From NCBI GenBank assembly GCA_015143295.1, contig CM026557.1:35101965-35165964 (forward strand): 64,000 bases of DNA, written 5' to 3'. Shown one piece after another: positions 42,368 to 52,969 of this stretch. The DNA is from Tetracentron sinense (lineage: Eukaryota; Streptophyta; Magnoliopsida; Trochodendrales; Trochodendraceae). Made by a program: the position numbers and the translations under genes. The notes under the pieces are model-generated. The model searched no databases and had not been told where the DNA came from. It saw only the letters and a program-made list of their open reading frames with translations. Position 1 is the first letter of the stretch. The number at the start of each line of letters is the position of its first letter.

Positions 42368-44663
42368 TGTTAGACATTTGTACCCAGAAAAGCCATTCCG
42401 GACTTGTATTAATCTATATTATTAATATAGCATCTTTACATTCACACATTGGCTAATATATTATAAAGTATCTTATAAGATGAGACTACTTTGTCCCATA
42501 GGTAACATTGTAGGAAAACCATCCAGTTGGTTTTGAACCAAATGCTAAGGAGATATGGTTCTGGTTCCTTGTAGACCTGGAATTGTTCTAAGTTATTTAG
42601 GATACATTTGGACAATGTATTCCTACTAACTTACACATGGATAGTTCCATAAAATGGAGTGATGAATCTCAATCACTGAGAGATGGGTCTCTTGACTAAA
42701 ATGTGGATATAAGTAACAAGCACTTATATTGTAACAGGATCACATAGTGGATACCCTTAGAAATATACCATCTACATATTTAGGGTAGTCCATTTGATAG
42801 AATGTCCTTAACCTGAGAGATCAACATTTTCTCTAGTATTTGCCTATATAGCTTTGATGTAGCTAATCGTCAATGTCCAACACACCGGACTAAATACGGG
42901 CTCGTTGGGTTATGTACGCTATATTTGAAGAAGTGTGTGCATGCTTAACAAGGACTCCACTGCTCTTCATCTAAAGTTATATATATTGAGTTGATATTTG
43001 TCAAACAGGACTTGGAAACCAGCGCTGGTGTTTATCGATGAAATTTTTTTATCGAAATGATTATTTTCTAAATAAAATAAAAGTAATTATTATTATTCTT
43101 TCAATGAATTTCAAATTGTATTTGAAAGTCCAAGTTTGACTAAAGGTATCAAAGAGAAAGAGTTCTCAATATAAGCTAAGGATTACAGACACTAGAAGAT
43201 ATTGTCCCATAAGCATAGCAATATTAGATGGTGGAAGGACGTGTCTGTAAACAAATCTTGTAATTAAATATACCTGCAAGTAATTCTCTAATTTATGGGG
43301 GTTAGTCACATTGTGTTAATGGACATTATTGTTATTAGTGGAAGTCCAGGGACTTAGATGACATTCTATGATCCTAATGGAGTTATAGGAAAGTGTTTTC
43401 TAGCAACAAGGCTACAACTTAAAAGGTGAAACACTTGGTCCCACAACCGGAAGTAGGAGATCCCTTTAGATCCCACACACTAGGACCTTCTTAAAGCTTT
43501 TAATTTAATTAAGAATTACATTAATTAATTTTTCCATGTATTTCACTATATGGTACAGTGAAGCTCTTGTAGGTGAAATCACATAAGATGTGATTAATCA
43601 AATGGGTAGGACCCATATAGGATTTTGATAAAGATCAAAATGTGACCAACAAGGAGTGTGATACTCCTCCAAAAGGGGAGTGAGATATGTGGGGCCCACC
43701 TAGGGTGGGACGCCCACTTCTATGCATAATTCTCTAATTGGTTTCTAATTTGGTTATTTTCTTTCTTGATGAGAAAGAGATGATGTGGAATTATAATGGG
43801 ACTTCTACTTAGATTAGAAAATTTTCTATATTGATTTAATTCTAATTGGAATTTCGATTTTGATTTGATTTGTGGATTTTCGGATTTGTATTTGATTATG
43901 AGAATCGATACAGTTTCAATACCCGGGCCATAACTTTATGACCATAACTCCGATTTTGGTTCGATAGTACATCGTTTCAAAGTCGTCGAAAGATCTACAA
44001 CTTTCGTGAAGAAAGTTTTTCCAGAATCAATCGTTTTGAAGGTCAAAACCTCAGTCGAAAATCTTAAGCGGGATAATCTTAATAGAATTAAAAAGAGAGT
44101 TCCCATTGGATTAGAATTTAGAAATAGGAGTTTGACTCGAACTACAAGTTAGCAATCAAGGAGTCTATAAAAGGACCCTTTTGTGTAGAACATCCAAATC
44201 AATTTGAGATTCTTAAAATCCCTCTCTCTCTCTCCCTAAAAAGTTCTCACCCCTCTCCCATCTTCTTCCTTTGTTTGATTTTGATCTTGAAGAAGATCAA
44301 GATCAACTCTTTGAAGATCAAAATTGATTATTTGTTGATCAAGAAGTGTTCTTACAATCAAGAAAAAAAGAAAAGATTATAGAGCTTGGATTGGAAAGGC
44401 CATTAGCTTCTATTGGAGAAAAACTTTAAAAAATTAAAGAAGGTTCGTGTGAATCGCGAATGAGACTTTTCACTTGAGAAGTTTTGTAGGTATTGTTCTA
44501 TCCTTCAAATCGCAAAGAAGACTTTTCACTTGCAAAGTCTTGAAGGTATTTATTGTTCTATCCTTCATTGAATAAAATCAATTAGAACTATAATTAGATC
44601 TTAGGATTCAATATATGACCCCCAAGAATTGTTTTTCTAAAATTAAAAAGAGGCATACTTTCA
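42368..44663 (+). mobile_element. 3' LTR of copia Y
   Basis: 2,296 bp, starting TGTTAGACATTTG right after the polypurine-like stretch and ending GGCATACTTTCA. It shares blocks with the solo LTR at 6280-8490, e.g. CCCACCTAGGGTGGGACGCC. TATA box TCTATAAAAGG is near 44162, then a (CT)n run, AAGAAGATCAAGATCAA and duplicated GAGACTTTTCACTTG words (44460 and 44518). No palindrome cluster like that of SIRE or chromovirus LTRs is present. Confidence 0.82.
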
Positions 44664-45140
44664 TTAAGTTCATCTTCTGAGGTTACTCTCCCACTCAAAA
44701 GGGTACTAGTGTTACCACACCTTGTCTCGAAAGCGATTGGTGTCATTAGATGTCACTTTCTGTGAGACTATTCCATTCTTTTATGACCTGAAGACATCTC
44801 TTCATAGGGAGGACCAAGGTGAACAGTTGCCTTCTTCCTTACCTCTTCCTATTCCTCCATCCTTGTTCGATATCAAGGGTGGGAAAGGTAGTACTGAGGA
44901 AGCAAGCAGTGATGAAATTGTCTACTTGATACTTGGTCATCGAAAATGAGTTGCCATGTGTATTCGAGATGGAGAAGAGAGGACCTTACCTTCCCTATCA
45001 AGAAGTCTGCTCTAATCCTCTTAATCCAACTGTCCAAGTAACACTCATGCTCTTCATATTTCTCTAGTTGTTAATGATACTCATCTTTCCATTGCTATTA
45101 GGAAAGGAGTTGTATAAGAACCCAACATCCTATCTCTATA
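44664..45140 (+). pseudogene. Copia X: integrase C-terminus and linker
   Basis: The plus strand reads GYSPTQKGT, a frameshift, then SRKRLVSLDVTFCETIPFF, the copia integrase C-terminal signature (family form R-F-x-V-S-x-D-V-T-F-x-E). A proline-rich linker PSSLPLPIPPSLFD follows. It continues element X after the copia Y insertion, although the integrase core between 40515 and 44664 is missing. Confidence 0.62.
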
Positions 45141-45437
45141 TTTGTTATTTATATCTCTTTATCCTCATTATATTGTGCCTTTGTCTCGTCCTTGTTCTCT
45201 GTTTTTGTGGCACATAGTGTTCATGAAGCTTTATCTCCAAATTTGTTATTTATCTCTTTATCCTCATTATATTGTGCCTTTGTCTCGTCCTTGTTCTCTG
45301 TTTTTGTGGCACATAGTGTCCATGAAGCTTTATCTCCAAATTTGTTATTTATATCTCTCTATCCTCATTATATTGTGCCTTTGTCTAATCCTTGTTCTCT
45401 GTTTTTGTGCCACAAAGTGTTCATTAAGCTTTATCTG
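45141..45437 (+). repeat. 3 x ~100-bp tandem repeat in copia linker
   Basis: Three near-identical units start TTTGTTATTTAT at 45141, 45242 and 45341. Each contains CCTCATTATATTGTGCCTTT and GTTCATGAAGCTTTATCTCC. One frame reads LYCAFVSSLFSVFVAHSVHE, which resembles the segment before copia reverse transcriptase, so the repeat is a triplication of coding sequence. Confidence 0.85.
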
Positions 45438-45599
45438 ATCCTAAAAGAAGGGAAACAATGTGTGAGGAGATGTAGGCTCTTGAGAAGAATGCCACATGCA
45501 GGGACAGAGCTAGGATTTTATTGTAGGAGGCACACAATAAATGATTGAAAATGTTAGTAACTATTGATGAATATGTGGAGAATGATTACGCAGATACGA

Positions 45600-46450
45600 A
45601 ATATTTTGGGTCTAGGGATGGGGGGTTAGTTTGTGCATGATGGTACTCGGTATACTTGAATTTACTTGATAAAGACAATAGATGAAGTTCCTTACATAAT
45701 TTGTGTCTTTCATAAGATGGCAGAGACACAGTTTGAAAAGAATATCAAAATGCTCAGATTGGACAATTGCCGAGAATATATAGGACAGTTATAGTCATAT
45801 ATAGCATAATATAGAATAGTTATCAGAATAGTATTTGTACTCCACAGCAAAATAGAGTAGCTGAAAGAAAAACAGACATCTTCTAGAGGTAGCTAGAAGC
45901 CTCTAGTTAGGTATAAAGATTGAGAAAATGTATTGGTCTGATGCGGTGCTTATTGCGATATGTTTAATCAATCGTATACCATCAAGGGTGTTGTCCCTTA
46001 AATCCCCATATCAGTTATTGCTTCTTGAGTGTCATGTTTTTAGTCTTCCTATTAAAGTCTTTGAATGTACATGTTTTGTTCATATTCTGGGTCCGAATCG
46101 TTCCAAATGGGATCCTAAGTTAGTCAAATGTCTATTTCTAGATTGTTCTTGTACTCAGAATGATATAAGTGTTTTGATATAGTATCAGGCAAGTGGGTTG
46201 TCTATATGCATGTCTTCTTTTTTGAGTCAATTCGTTGCTTCTCCGGTGTTCCTCTTCAGGGGGAGAATGGTATTAACGAAGAGACTCACCTTCCTCTTCT
46301 ATTCCATCTTTCTTTGGTTCTCCTTATATGATTCAATCATCTATTGTTCCTCTTTCATCTTTTGGGTCTAGTGGTAGTGAGCACAAGGAGCTTAAAACCT
46401 TCTAGGTCTATTGGTGCTAAGATTACGGAGCTTGGACTACCTAAGACTTC
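45600..46450 (+). pseudogene. Copia Z: integrase core and C-terminal linker
   Basis: The plus strand reads IKTIDEVPYIICVFHKMAET, QFEKNIKMLRLDNCREYI (integrase core; one catalytic Asp region altered to LDNC), QNRVAERK, YWSDAVLIAICLINRIPSRV, LPIKVFECTCFVHILGPNRS, then FFESIRCFSGVPLQGENG. This repeats integrase territory already passed in X, so it is a third copia fragment. Stops and shifts abound. It fades out near 46450. Confidence 0.68.
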
Positions 46451-47569
46451 TCATAGAACAATTATGTTTTGTAGGTTACACCGAAGAGGTATAAGACTCT
46501 AGGGGATTTAGATTATTCGATCCCACAAAACAAGTTTCTTAAACTTTTCGAAGCAGGGATAACAATTATTTTAACGATTGCGAGAAAGGTGGATGCATGC
46601 GAAACATTCTTTTGTGCTAGATGAGATTCTTGATATATTGCACCTTAGCACTTGCTGACTTAGAATTTGTGCATATCAATTTGATGTTTTGAAAATAAGC
46701 AATAAAAAAGAAAGAAAGTTTTATGGAAAGGGAAATATGAGTTTCTCAAGTAAAGATTTTAAACACAATATGTGCATTGAAATGGCATTTTCCACCAAAT
46801 TATTGAGGTCTATCAAGTTGGTACTACAACCACATTATTGGTCTTCTCCAAACAAAGCTATACCTTGGGCCATCTTTTTGTAATTTCTTGTCATTATTCA
46901 AATTAGAAAGGCTAGCTCCTAAAGACAAGCTGCATGTATTGACCATGAGCATCTAAGCACCCTCCATCACTTTTACTGCCCCTCCTAAGCATATTTTTTT
47001 CTTTGGGGGGGAAGACAAGGCATCATTTATGTAAGGTTAGTATGTTAGCATTAGGTTGGGAGGACAAGGCATCATTTATGAAAGGTTAGTAGGTTAGCAT
47101 TAGGTTAGTGGGCATATCAAATCAGACGTTGCCTCAAATATTAATAACAATAGTAATAGTAAAGTAAAGCTTCCACAATTATGCCGCGAAAAAATCCCAT
47201 TTCGAGAAAAAGGAAAACATGATTTCTGATTAGAGAAGTCAGGTCTATGCATCAGACTAAAAAGGGAATTCCTTATGCAGAAATAATTCTCACCAAGAAT
47301 TAGATCTATAGTGCTGTTCTTCTGGTTTGGATTTCCATACATGCCAATACCCATTGTTAAATTCCCCAACAAAGGGATAACACTATCAAAAATCAATTCC
47401 ACAACAGATTATCATTCATATTTGGAATTTAACATAAACCCATTTCAAATAATCAAGCAATCATTCAACTAATAAAAAAACATCAATGGGAAGAAGCAAT
47501 AGTCACCTTTAATAAACAGAGGCATCAACCAGAAAGCTCCCAGAAACAAACCTGGAGTGTAGAGATCAA
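46451..47569. other. Flank with a duplicated ~50-bp motif; probable 3' side of the small gene
   Basis: GACAAGGCATCATTTATGTA, AGGTTAGTATGTTAGCATTA occurs at ~47012 and again, slightly changed, at ~47061. The minus-strand frame at 47100-47402 has no recognisable domain. It lies downstream of the small gene at 47570 and could be its 3' untranslated region. A CCAG|GTTTGT donor-like site ~20 bp after that gene's stop suggests a 3' intron. Confidence 0.4.
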
Positions 47570-47716
47570 TCACCCGACATGGAAAGGACCAACATCGCCG
47601 TTTCTGAAAGAATTAGCTATCTCATCAGCGACCGTCAAGCACGAAGAAACCCACCCACTCAGAGCCATCCAAACCATCTTAGCCATCCAAAGAGCCATGC
47701 TCCATGGCACTGCCAT
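47570..47716 (-). CDS. Small protein, 48 residues, function unknown
   Basis: Minus-strand ATG at 47716 to a TGA at 47570-47572. The protein starts MAVPWSMALWMAKMVWMALS, continues GWVSSCLTVADEIANSF and ends RNGDVGPFHVG. The first ~30 residues form a hydrophobic, Trp/Met/Ala-rich helix that could be a membrane or organelle-import segment; the tail is polar. I believe this resembles short conserved plant proteins with a GWVSSCLTVADEIA core, but I cannot name a family. Support for it being real: sensible length, low repeat content around it, a GC-richer upstream region with tandem motifs (48033-48140), and a splice-donor-like site after the stop. An alternative is a small exon of a larger gene. 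The next in-frame ATG is codon 7. Confidence 0.5.
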   Translation of the reverse strand: MAVPWSMALWMAKMVWMALSGWVSSCLTVADEIANSFRNGDVGPFHVG

Positions 47717-48032
47717 GCTTATTCTTCAATCTTCAACTTTTCCTCCTCAGATTGAACGAAACATCAAAACCCAATTACTATTTTCAGCTTTGAGAAAACC
47801 CCATTACCATTTGAAGATCAATCAATCAATCAATCCCTTTTAGTTCAGCTGTGGCCTGTGAACTCAAAGGAAGAAGAAAACTATTGATTTTTTTACTATC
47901 TTTGGTAATGCCGACACTACAGTTAATTTGTTAAAGGTGTCGTCGGACAATGGATAAAGCAAGTGTCAATGTCGCGGTACTTGCAATCTGTCATCGCTTA
48001 AATCCAACTCTCTTTCAAAGGATGACAAGTGG

Positions 48033-48140
48033 TGGGCTATTCCGGTCCGGTTAAAGAAGCATCCCATTACGCGTGAATTCATTTTCAGGGCTACTCCGGT
48101 CCGGTTAAGGAAGCTTCCCTTTACGCGTGAATTCATTTTC
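48033..48140 (-). promoter_or_regulatory. Two tandem ~54-bp units upstream of the small gene
   Basis: Two consecutive copies contain CCGGTCCGGTTAA, GAAGCWTCCC and TACGCGTGAATTCATTTTC (48033-48086 and 48087-48140). They lie ~320-420 bp upstream of the ATG at 47716 and are notably GC-richer than the surroundings. ACGCGT and CCGGTCCGG are possible protein-binding words. Promoter role is inferred from position only. Confidence 0.4.
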
Positions 48141-48419
48141 TCTGGGTCCCGTGTCGTGTGGTAAAAGGGAGAAACAGGAATGGATAATTCAATTGATTTG
48201 TTACGGATGAGTCTTAATCCCAATTCAACGAGTCTTAATCCCAATTCACATCAATCCCTTTTGAATTCATTTCACTAATTAATTTGATATTTGAGGACTC
48301 TACTTATTTGTACACACTTTTTATTCGGTCAGTTTTAGTTCATGGTAGGGTTAAGTGAATTTATTTATGTGTAATTATACTTAAATATGAGAATAATCAT
48401 ATTTTCCTTCTATTATTTA

Positions 48420-48690
48420 CTAGCGGGTGGCACGTGCGATGCACATGAGAGTGAGGGGAAGGAGTTAACCACTGTTAATAGGAGTTAAAAGGGACACGTG
48501 TTAACCTGTGGGTGTGATTGAACTCTCCCCGAGTTCAATCGTGATTGACTGTGATTCTATTCTTTAAATAGTTAGATGAGGGTAGTTTGGGAATTAAATT
48601 AAAATTTTGTTTTATATAAGGGTAATTTAGGAATTTTGGAAAATTCAGGCTACGCCTGCCTCTCGCATTATAATAGTAAAGATATATGTG
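48420..48690 (+). repeat. Dispersed non-coding repeat unit with hairpin (copy 2)
   Basis: Begins CTAGCGGGTGGCACGTGCGATGC, split here as CTAGCGGGTGGCACGTG and CGATGCACATG, and ends near CATTATAATAGTAAAGAT. Inside is the hairpin repeat (48492-48562) with the perfect stem GATTGAACTC / GAGTTCAATC. Similar end words (GTGCGATGCA) occur at ~59300. The ends resemble dispersed plant repeats often called Helitron-like, but I see no decisive TC...CTRR structure. Confidence 0.35.
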
Positions 48691-49127
48691 TACTTATTTT
48701 ATGGTAGGATATCTACCCACGTATACATCAAAATTTTCAAATTACAAGGCTGAGCATGATCAAAGCAAGTGCATGTTTATCGGTAAAGATATCCCTAAAA
48801 GCAAGCATTTGATTTTAGGACTAAACATGGATTGCCGATCATGCGAAAGTGTGAAAGGGTATACTTCCCTTTCCATAATGAAAGTCATTGAGGTTGTGTT
48901 AGAACCTCCCAACAAGAAGATTTTACTTCTGGATTTGTACTTCAAGAATTCAGAAGAGAGGTATATATGAATATGTAGTAGCAGTCCTAAAGGAGTCAAT
49001 CCTTACACTTTTTCATTTGTCAAGCGATTCAAGTGTCTTAGAAGGCAAAGTGTGGGAGGTAAAGGAAATTACACGTCCCGAAGCGGGGTATATGTTGTGA
49101 TTGTGGGTATGTCATTAAGGAAATTGA

Positions 49128-49882
49128 CTACTTAGGGGTTCGATCTCTCCATTAGCTTCAACCGGGTAAACACAACCACTTCTACAAAATTTATTTTTCT
49201 CTTATATTAGTATACAAAAACTTATATGTGTGCACCTTTATTTTAGTTGGATATCTTCTACTTCGGGAAGCAAATGACGTTGAGCTTTTGACAGGGGCTA
49301 AATTGGCATAGTCGAGGATGTTAGGTGCGAAATTGTAGAAATGTGAATTTGGGTATAAAGGGTATTTATGTAACTTGGTGGAAGATTGTCAATTTACCTA
49401 TAGTCTAGGAAGCAAAGATACTTTGAAAATGGAAACGTATCGTATCGCCGTACCCGTATCGCTGTATCGGATACGGCATTTCTAAGGTAAAACTTAACTG
49501 TTTTCATAATTTCTGCCGTATCGCCGTATCTAAGTATCACCGTATCCGTGCTTCCTAGCCTATAGTTGGTTTGTAAATTAATATACCTAGAAGATTGTAA
49601 TGGGAAATATCTCTTTTTATTTGGGTGGCCTTACTGGTTTTTCGATCGCTTAGACAGTAGAAAATATACATTTCTGTTTTTTCAAATCGTTCGGATATGG
49701 CCGATCCATTGTATGAGATATTGCAACAAATATTATAGGATTAATATAATAAAAATTATACAATGCGACTACATGAATATATAAATACAAAAAGTCCATA
49801 ATCACGATCGATCGTTCTCAAGTATTGATTGATCAATCTCTAACATAATAGTGATCTAAAATGCAGAACCATGCATTATGAC
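49128..49882 (+). repeat. Direct duplication, copy A (with MITE insertion)
   Basis: Starts CTACTTAGGGGTTCGATCTC and ends CATGCATTATGAC. It is nearly identical to copy B at 51057-51647, except for a 154-bp MITE with its 8-bp duplication. Open frames of 72 codons in both copies are shadows of the duplication. A SIRE LTR begins directly after copy A. Confidence 0.85.
49405..49558. mobile_element. 154-bp hAT-type MITE with 8-bp target duplication
   Basis: Ends CTAGGAAGCAAAGATAC and, inverted, CTAGGAAGCACGGATAC (15 of 17 match). Duplications CCTATAGT lie at 49397-49404 and 49559-49566. Copy B of the surrounding duplication (near 51325) has a single CCTATAGT and no insert, which is the empty site. 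The interior is built from CGTATCGCCGTA-like words, many of them palindromic (GTATCGGATACGG). Confidence 0.93.
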
Positions 49883-51020
49883 TGTAAATCCTTAAGTAGG
49901 TGTTGGCAAATTCCGTGATCATTAGATAAGTTATGTGTGTTGAGTCTTGTTCAACTTGTCACAAGAGCTAAAGCTTCAAGAAGAGTGAAGAAATTGAAGA
50001 AAAAGATTTTACACCGGATCTAGACAGGTAATGGACTTAGAGACTCCTACCTAGGTTGGATTTGACTTAGATAACCCTAAACATACCTAGGAGGATAGTT
50101 TTAAGCCTAACAAAGTCTTTTGGTCTTATTTGAATCAAACAAAAATGAAAAGAATAATGTTTTGACTATAAGTCTGTCTCAACCGATCGCTCGGTGTTGA
50201 GACCAATCGATCGGTGGCCTACCGAGCGATCGGTGGATATCGACTGGTCTAAAAATTTGTATGAGGTATTTTTCCAGAAAGGTAATATTTAAACGATCTA
50301 TCGGTGTGAATACCGATCGATCCGTTTTGTACCGAGCGATCGGTTATAAGTACCGATCGATTGGTCCTCGTAAACAGAATTTTTTATTTTTCTGGACTCT
50401 TTTTTTAAACCCTATATAAACAACTTTTTGGAGACTTAATTCGTATCTTTGTTTATTTTTTAAAGAGTAGAGGTCTGAGAAACCATTTTAGGGTTTTTTC
50501 CTTTCTTCTTTATAGATCTTTAGTGATCTCTCCTCTTTTAATCATCCTAGAGAATGCAAGTATAGATCTATACCTTTGATCTTGCATTGTGTGATCTCAG
50601 ATCTGTATGAGATCCCTTTAGGATTTGAAGCTTTCTAAATTGATTCACAATCCTACACCTTGTTTGTGTGTCCGGTGTATGATTCGGAGCCTTCATGGAA
50701 GGAGATCAATCGTGTGTGATCGTGGTATTGAAGTAGCTTGAGAAGATTTGGTCGTTGTGGAACCGAAGCTACAATGGCGGAAATCGAACCTACTGGTTCG
50801 TGGAAATCAAGAGTAAGAGTCTATACCTAGGAACTTCGTTTCTGGTTTGGGTAAGGTCTTGTCTTGTACTTGAAATCTTTTCATAGTGAAGTTTGTTACT
50901 GGACGTGGTCCCGTGGTTTTTCCCCGTAAGGGTTTTCCACGTAAAAATCTTCTGTGTTTGATTTGTGTGGATTGCTTGAGTGAATTGTTTATTGATTTCT
51001 AAACAAATAATTTTAAATTA
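49883..51020 (+). mobile_element. SIRE-type LTR, lacking its U5 end
   Basis: Starts TGTAAATCC...GGTGTTGGC like the other family LTRs. It contains GATTTGACTTAGATAACCC, a palindrome cluster, a TATA box (50411-50420), GGACGTGGTCCCGTGGTTTT and TTTTCCACGTAAAAATCTTC. It stops at ~51020, about 100 bp short of the expected TTTCA end, and no primer site or gag follows. Confidence 0.8.
50182..50420 (+). promoter_or_regulatory. ACCGATCGATCGGT-type cluster and TATA box
   Basis: ACCGATCGCTCGGT (50182-50195), CCAATCGATCGGT (50203-50215), ACCGAGCGATCGGT (50221-50234), ACCGATCGATCCGT (50312-50325), ACCGAGCGATCGGT (50331-50344) and ACCGATCGATTGGT (50352-50365). The TATA box CCTATATAAA is at 50411. The core word equals that of the unrelated chromovirus LTR at 18118. 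Confidence 0.7.
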
Positions 51021-51056
51021 GCTTATATGTGTGCACCTTTATTTTAAATTGGAGAT

Positions 51057-51647
51057 CTACTTAGGGGTTTGATCTCTCCATCAGCTTCAACCGGGTAAAC
51101 ACAACCACTTCTACAAAATTTATTTTTCTCTTATATTAGTATACAAAAACTTATATGTGTGCACCTTTATTTTAGTTGGATATCTTCTACTTCGGAAGCA
51201 AATGATGTTGAGCTTTTGACAAGGGCTAAATTGGCATAGTCCAGGATGTTAGGTGCGAAATTGTAGAAATGTAAATTTGGGTATAAAGGGTATTTACGTA
51301 ACTTGGTGGAAGATTGTCAATTTACCTATAGTTGGTTTGTAAATTAATATACCTAGAAGATTGTAATGGAAAATATCTCTTTTTATTTGGGTCGCCTTAC
51401 GGGTTTTTCGATTGCTTAGAGAGTAGAAAATATACATTTCTGTTTTTTCAAATCGTTCGGATATGGCCAATCCATTGTATGAGATATTGTAGCAAATATT
51501 ATAGGATTAATATAATAAAAATTATACAATGCGACTACATGAATATATAAATACAAAAAGTCCATAATCTCGATCGATCGTTCTCAAGTATGATTGATCA
51601 ATCTCTAACATAATAGTGATCCAAAATGCAGAACCATGCATTATGAC
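51057..51647 (+). repeat. Direct duplication, copy B (empty MITE site)
   Basis: Second copy of the 49128-49882 block. It is preceded by a 36-bp patch (51021-51056) that itself resembles 49221-49256, within copy A. This arrangement is typical of template-switching repair rather than transposition. Confidence 0.85.
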
Positions 51648-51830
51648 ATGTATTATCAATCTGAAAACACAAAAGTAATGTGCTATTAATAGCGGTTGAT
51701 CAATATTGTATAGTGATTGATCAATATGGCATAGCAATCGATCGCTATATAATATCAATAAATTGATGTACGATATTGATCAATCGGTGTACAATTTCGA
51801 TCAAGTGCTAATCTTAGATTGATCGCTCCA
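51569..51830 (+). repeat. Cluster of TGATCA and CGATCG palindromes
   Basis: At least eight words such as CGATCGATCG (51571), GATTGATCAATC (~51591), GGTTGATCAATATTG (~51695), GATTGATCAATATGG (~51717), CAATCGATCGCTATATAA (~51727) and GATATTGATCAATCGG (~51772) lie in ~260 bp. The start of this cluster also ends copy A (49808-49845). It resembles the U3 clusters but is not placed in a recognised LTR. Confidence 0.5.
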
Positions 51831-52439
51831 TCATATTAGCGGTCTGAAACACATAATCATTCAATTGAGTTGTATTTATCAATCTAACATTATAACTCAT
51901 ACATACCAACGTACCATACAAATCTACAAACGATTATGAAAATACATCTCATACAATTTTTCAAATTTAAAAATCTATATTTCTACCTCCTCTTTGCTTG
52001 TGGAATTATCCTATTTTCTCCAACATCACTTCTTCAACATGCGTTTCAAAGCATGCGATGTTTCCTTATTCCCCTTTTTATCGTCCTTCATTGAGCTTAT
52101 ATCATCCACTAATCGGAGTATGTAGGACGACATATCATCAGTGCAAGGAATCGGCTCATCGCTCACGGTTTTTTACCCGTGATCGTAAGTCATTGATCAT
52201 AGTTTTAGCGCGCAAAATGAATCGTGAACTTTCAAGGCGTGATCATATGTCGAATAAAATATCACAGTTATTTATCGGTGATTGTAGATGTAAACTAATT
52301 GAGATTATACATGCAAAATATGGTTATTTTGTGTCGTTCTTACGATCATGGTTTACAGATTAACCGTGATTGTCTAAAATTAAAAGTTAACAATTCTTGA
52401 GCTGTTGTTGTAGATGTCAGTTAACCAAGATTAAACATT
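51831..52439. other. No gene recognised
   Basis: A 121-codon plus-strand frame (51998-52363) has no recognisable domain. The stretch contains several GTGATCGTAAG / TTACGATCATGG inverted words near 52180-52350. It precedes the CACTA end. Confidence 0.35.
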
Positions 52440-52778
52440 CACTACAAGAGATGAGACTTTTAGCGGCCGCAGCTTAAAGATGAAAATTCTGCTACTAACT
52501 GTTTTAGTGGCAATTGTACAGGTCGCTGCATGTTGATGCTAAATCATTCGTCCCTAGCAAACTCAGCGGCGACTAATGGTCGCCGCTAATAGGTTACCAT
52601 ATTTAGCAGCGTCCATGTGCCCACCACTAATTTTGTTTTTCCATATGACATTTTACTTTTAGTGGTTTCCATTAAGCCAAATTCTCGAGTATTAGGGGCG
52701 GCCACGGCCGCTGCTATAAACCAATTAAAAAAATAATTTCTTATTAGTGGCGGCCGTGGCCGCCACTAATAGATATAT
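52440..52778 (+). mobile_element. CACTA 5'-type terminus with GC-rich subterminal palindromes
   Basis: Starts CACTACAAGAGATGAGAC, the canonical CACTA end, followed by TTAGCGGCCGCAGC. Subterminal repeats pair as inverted words: AGCGGCGAC with GTCGCCGCT (~52563-52590), GGCGGCCACGGCCGC (~52698), and a 13-bp arm palindrome ATTAGTGGCGGCC / GGCCGCCACTAAT at ~52744-52771. The rest of the element is replaced by a chromovirus LTR starting at 52779. It differs from the CACTA family at 31656. Confidence 0.8.
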
Positions 52779-52969
52779 TGTAGAGACCCAAAACTTGATT
52801 GACTTGAAACTTATGACAATTGAATGAAATCTGAATAATTGTGATCAAAACGCTTGTATAATGTTATTTTATGTTTTACTATGCTATTTTATCTTTAATT
52901 ATGATTGGTGACCAAAGGACTGTGTGTTGGATGAAGAAAATAGCCAAAACAAAGAAACACAGAGCCCAC

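Noticed and set aside
51998-52363. 121-codon open frame
   Set aside because: No family resemblance and no splice or promoter context. Treated as chance.
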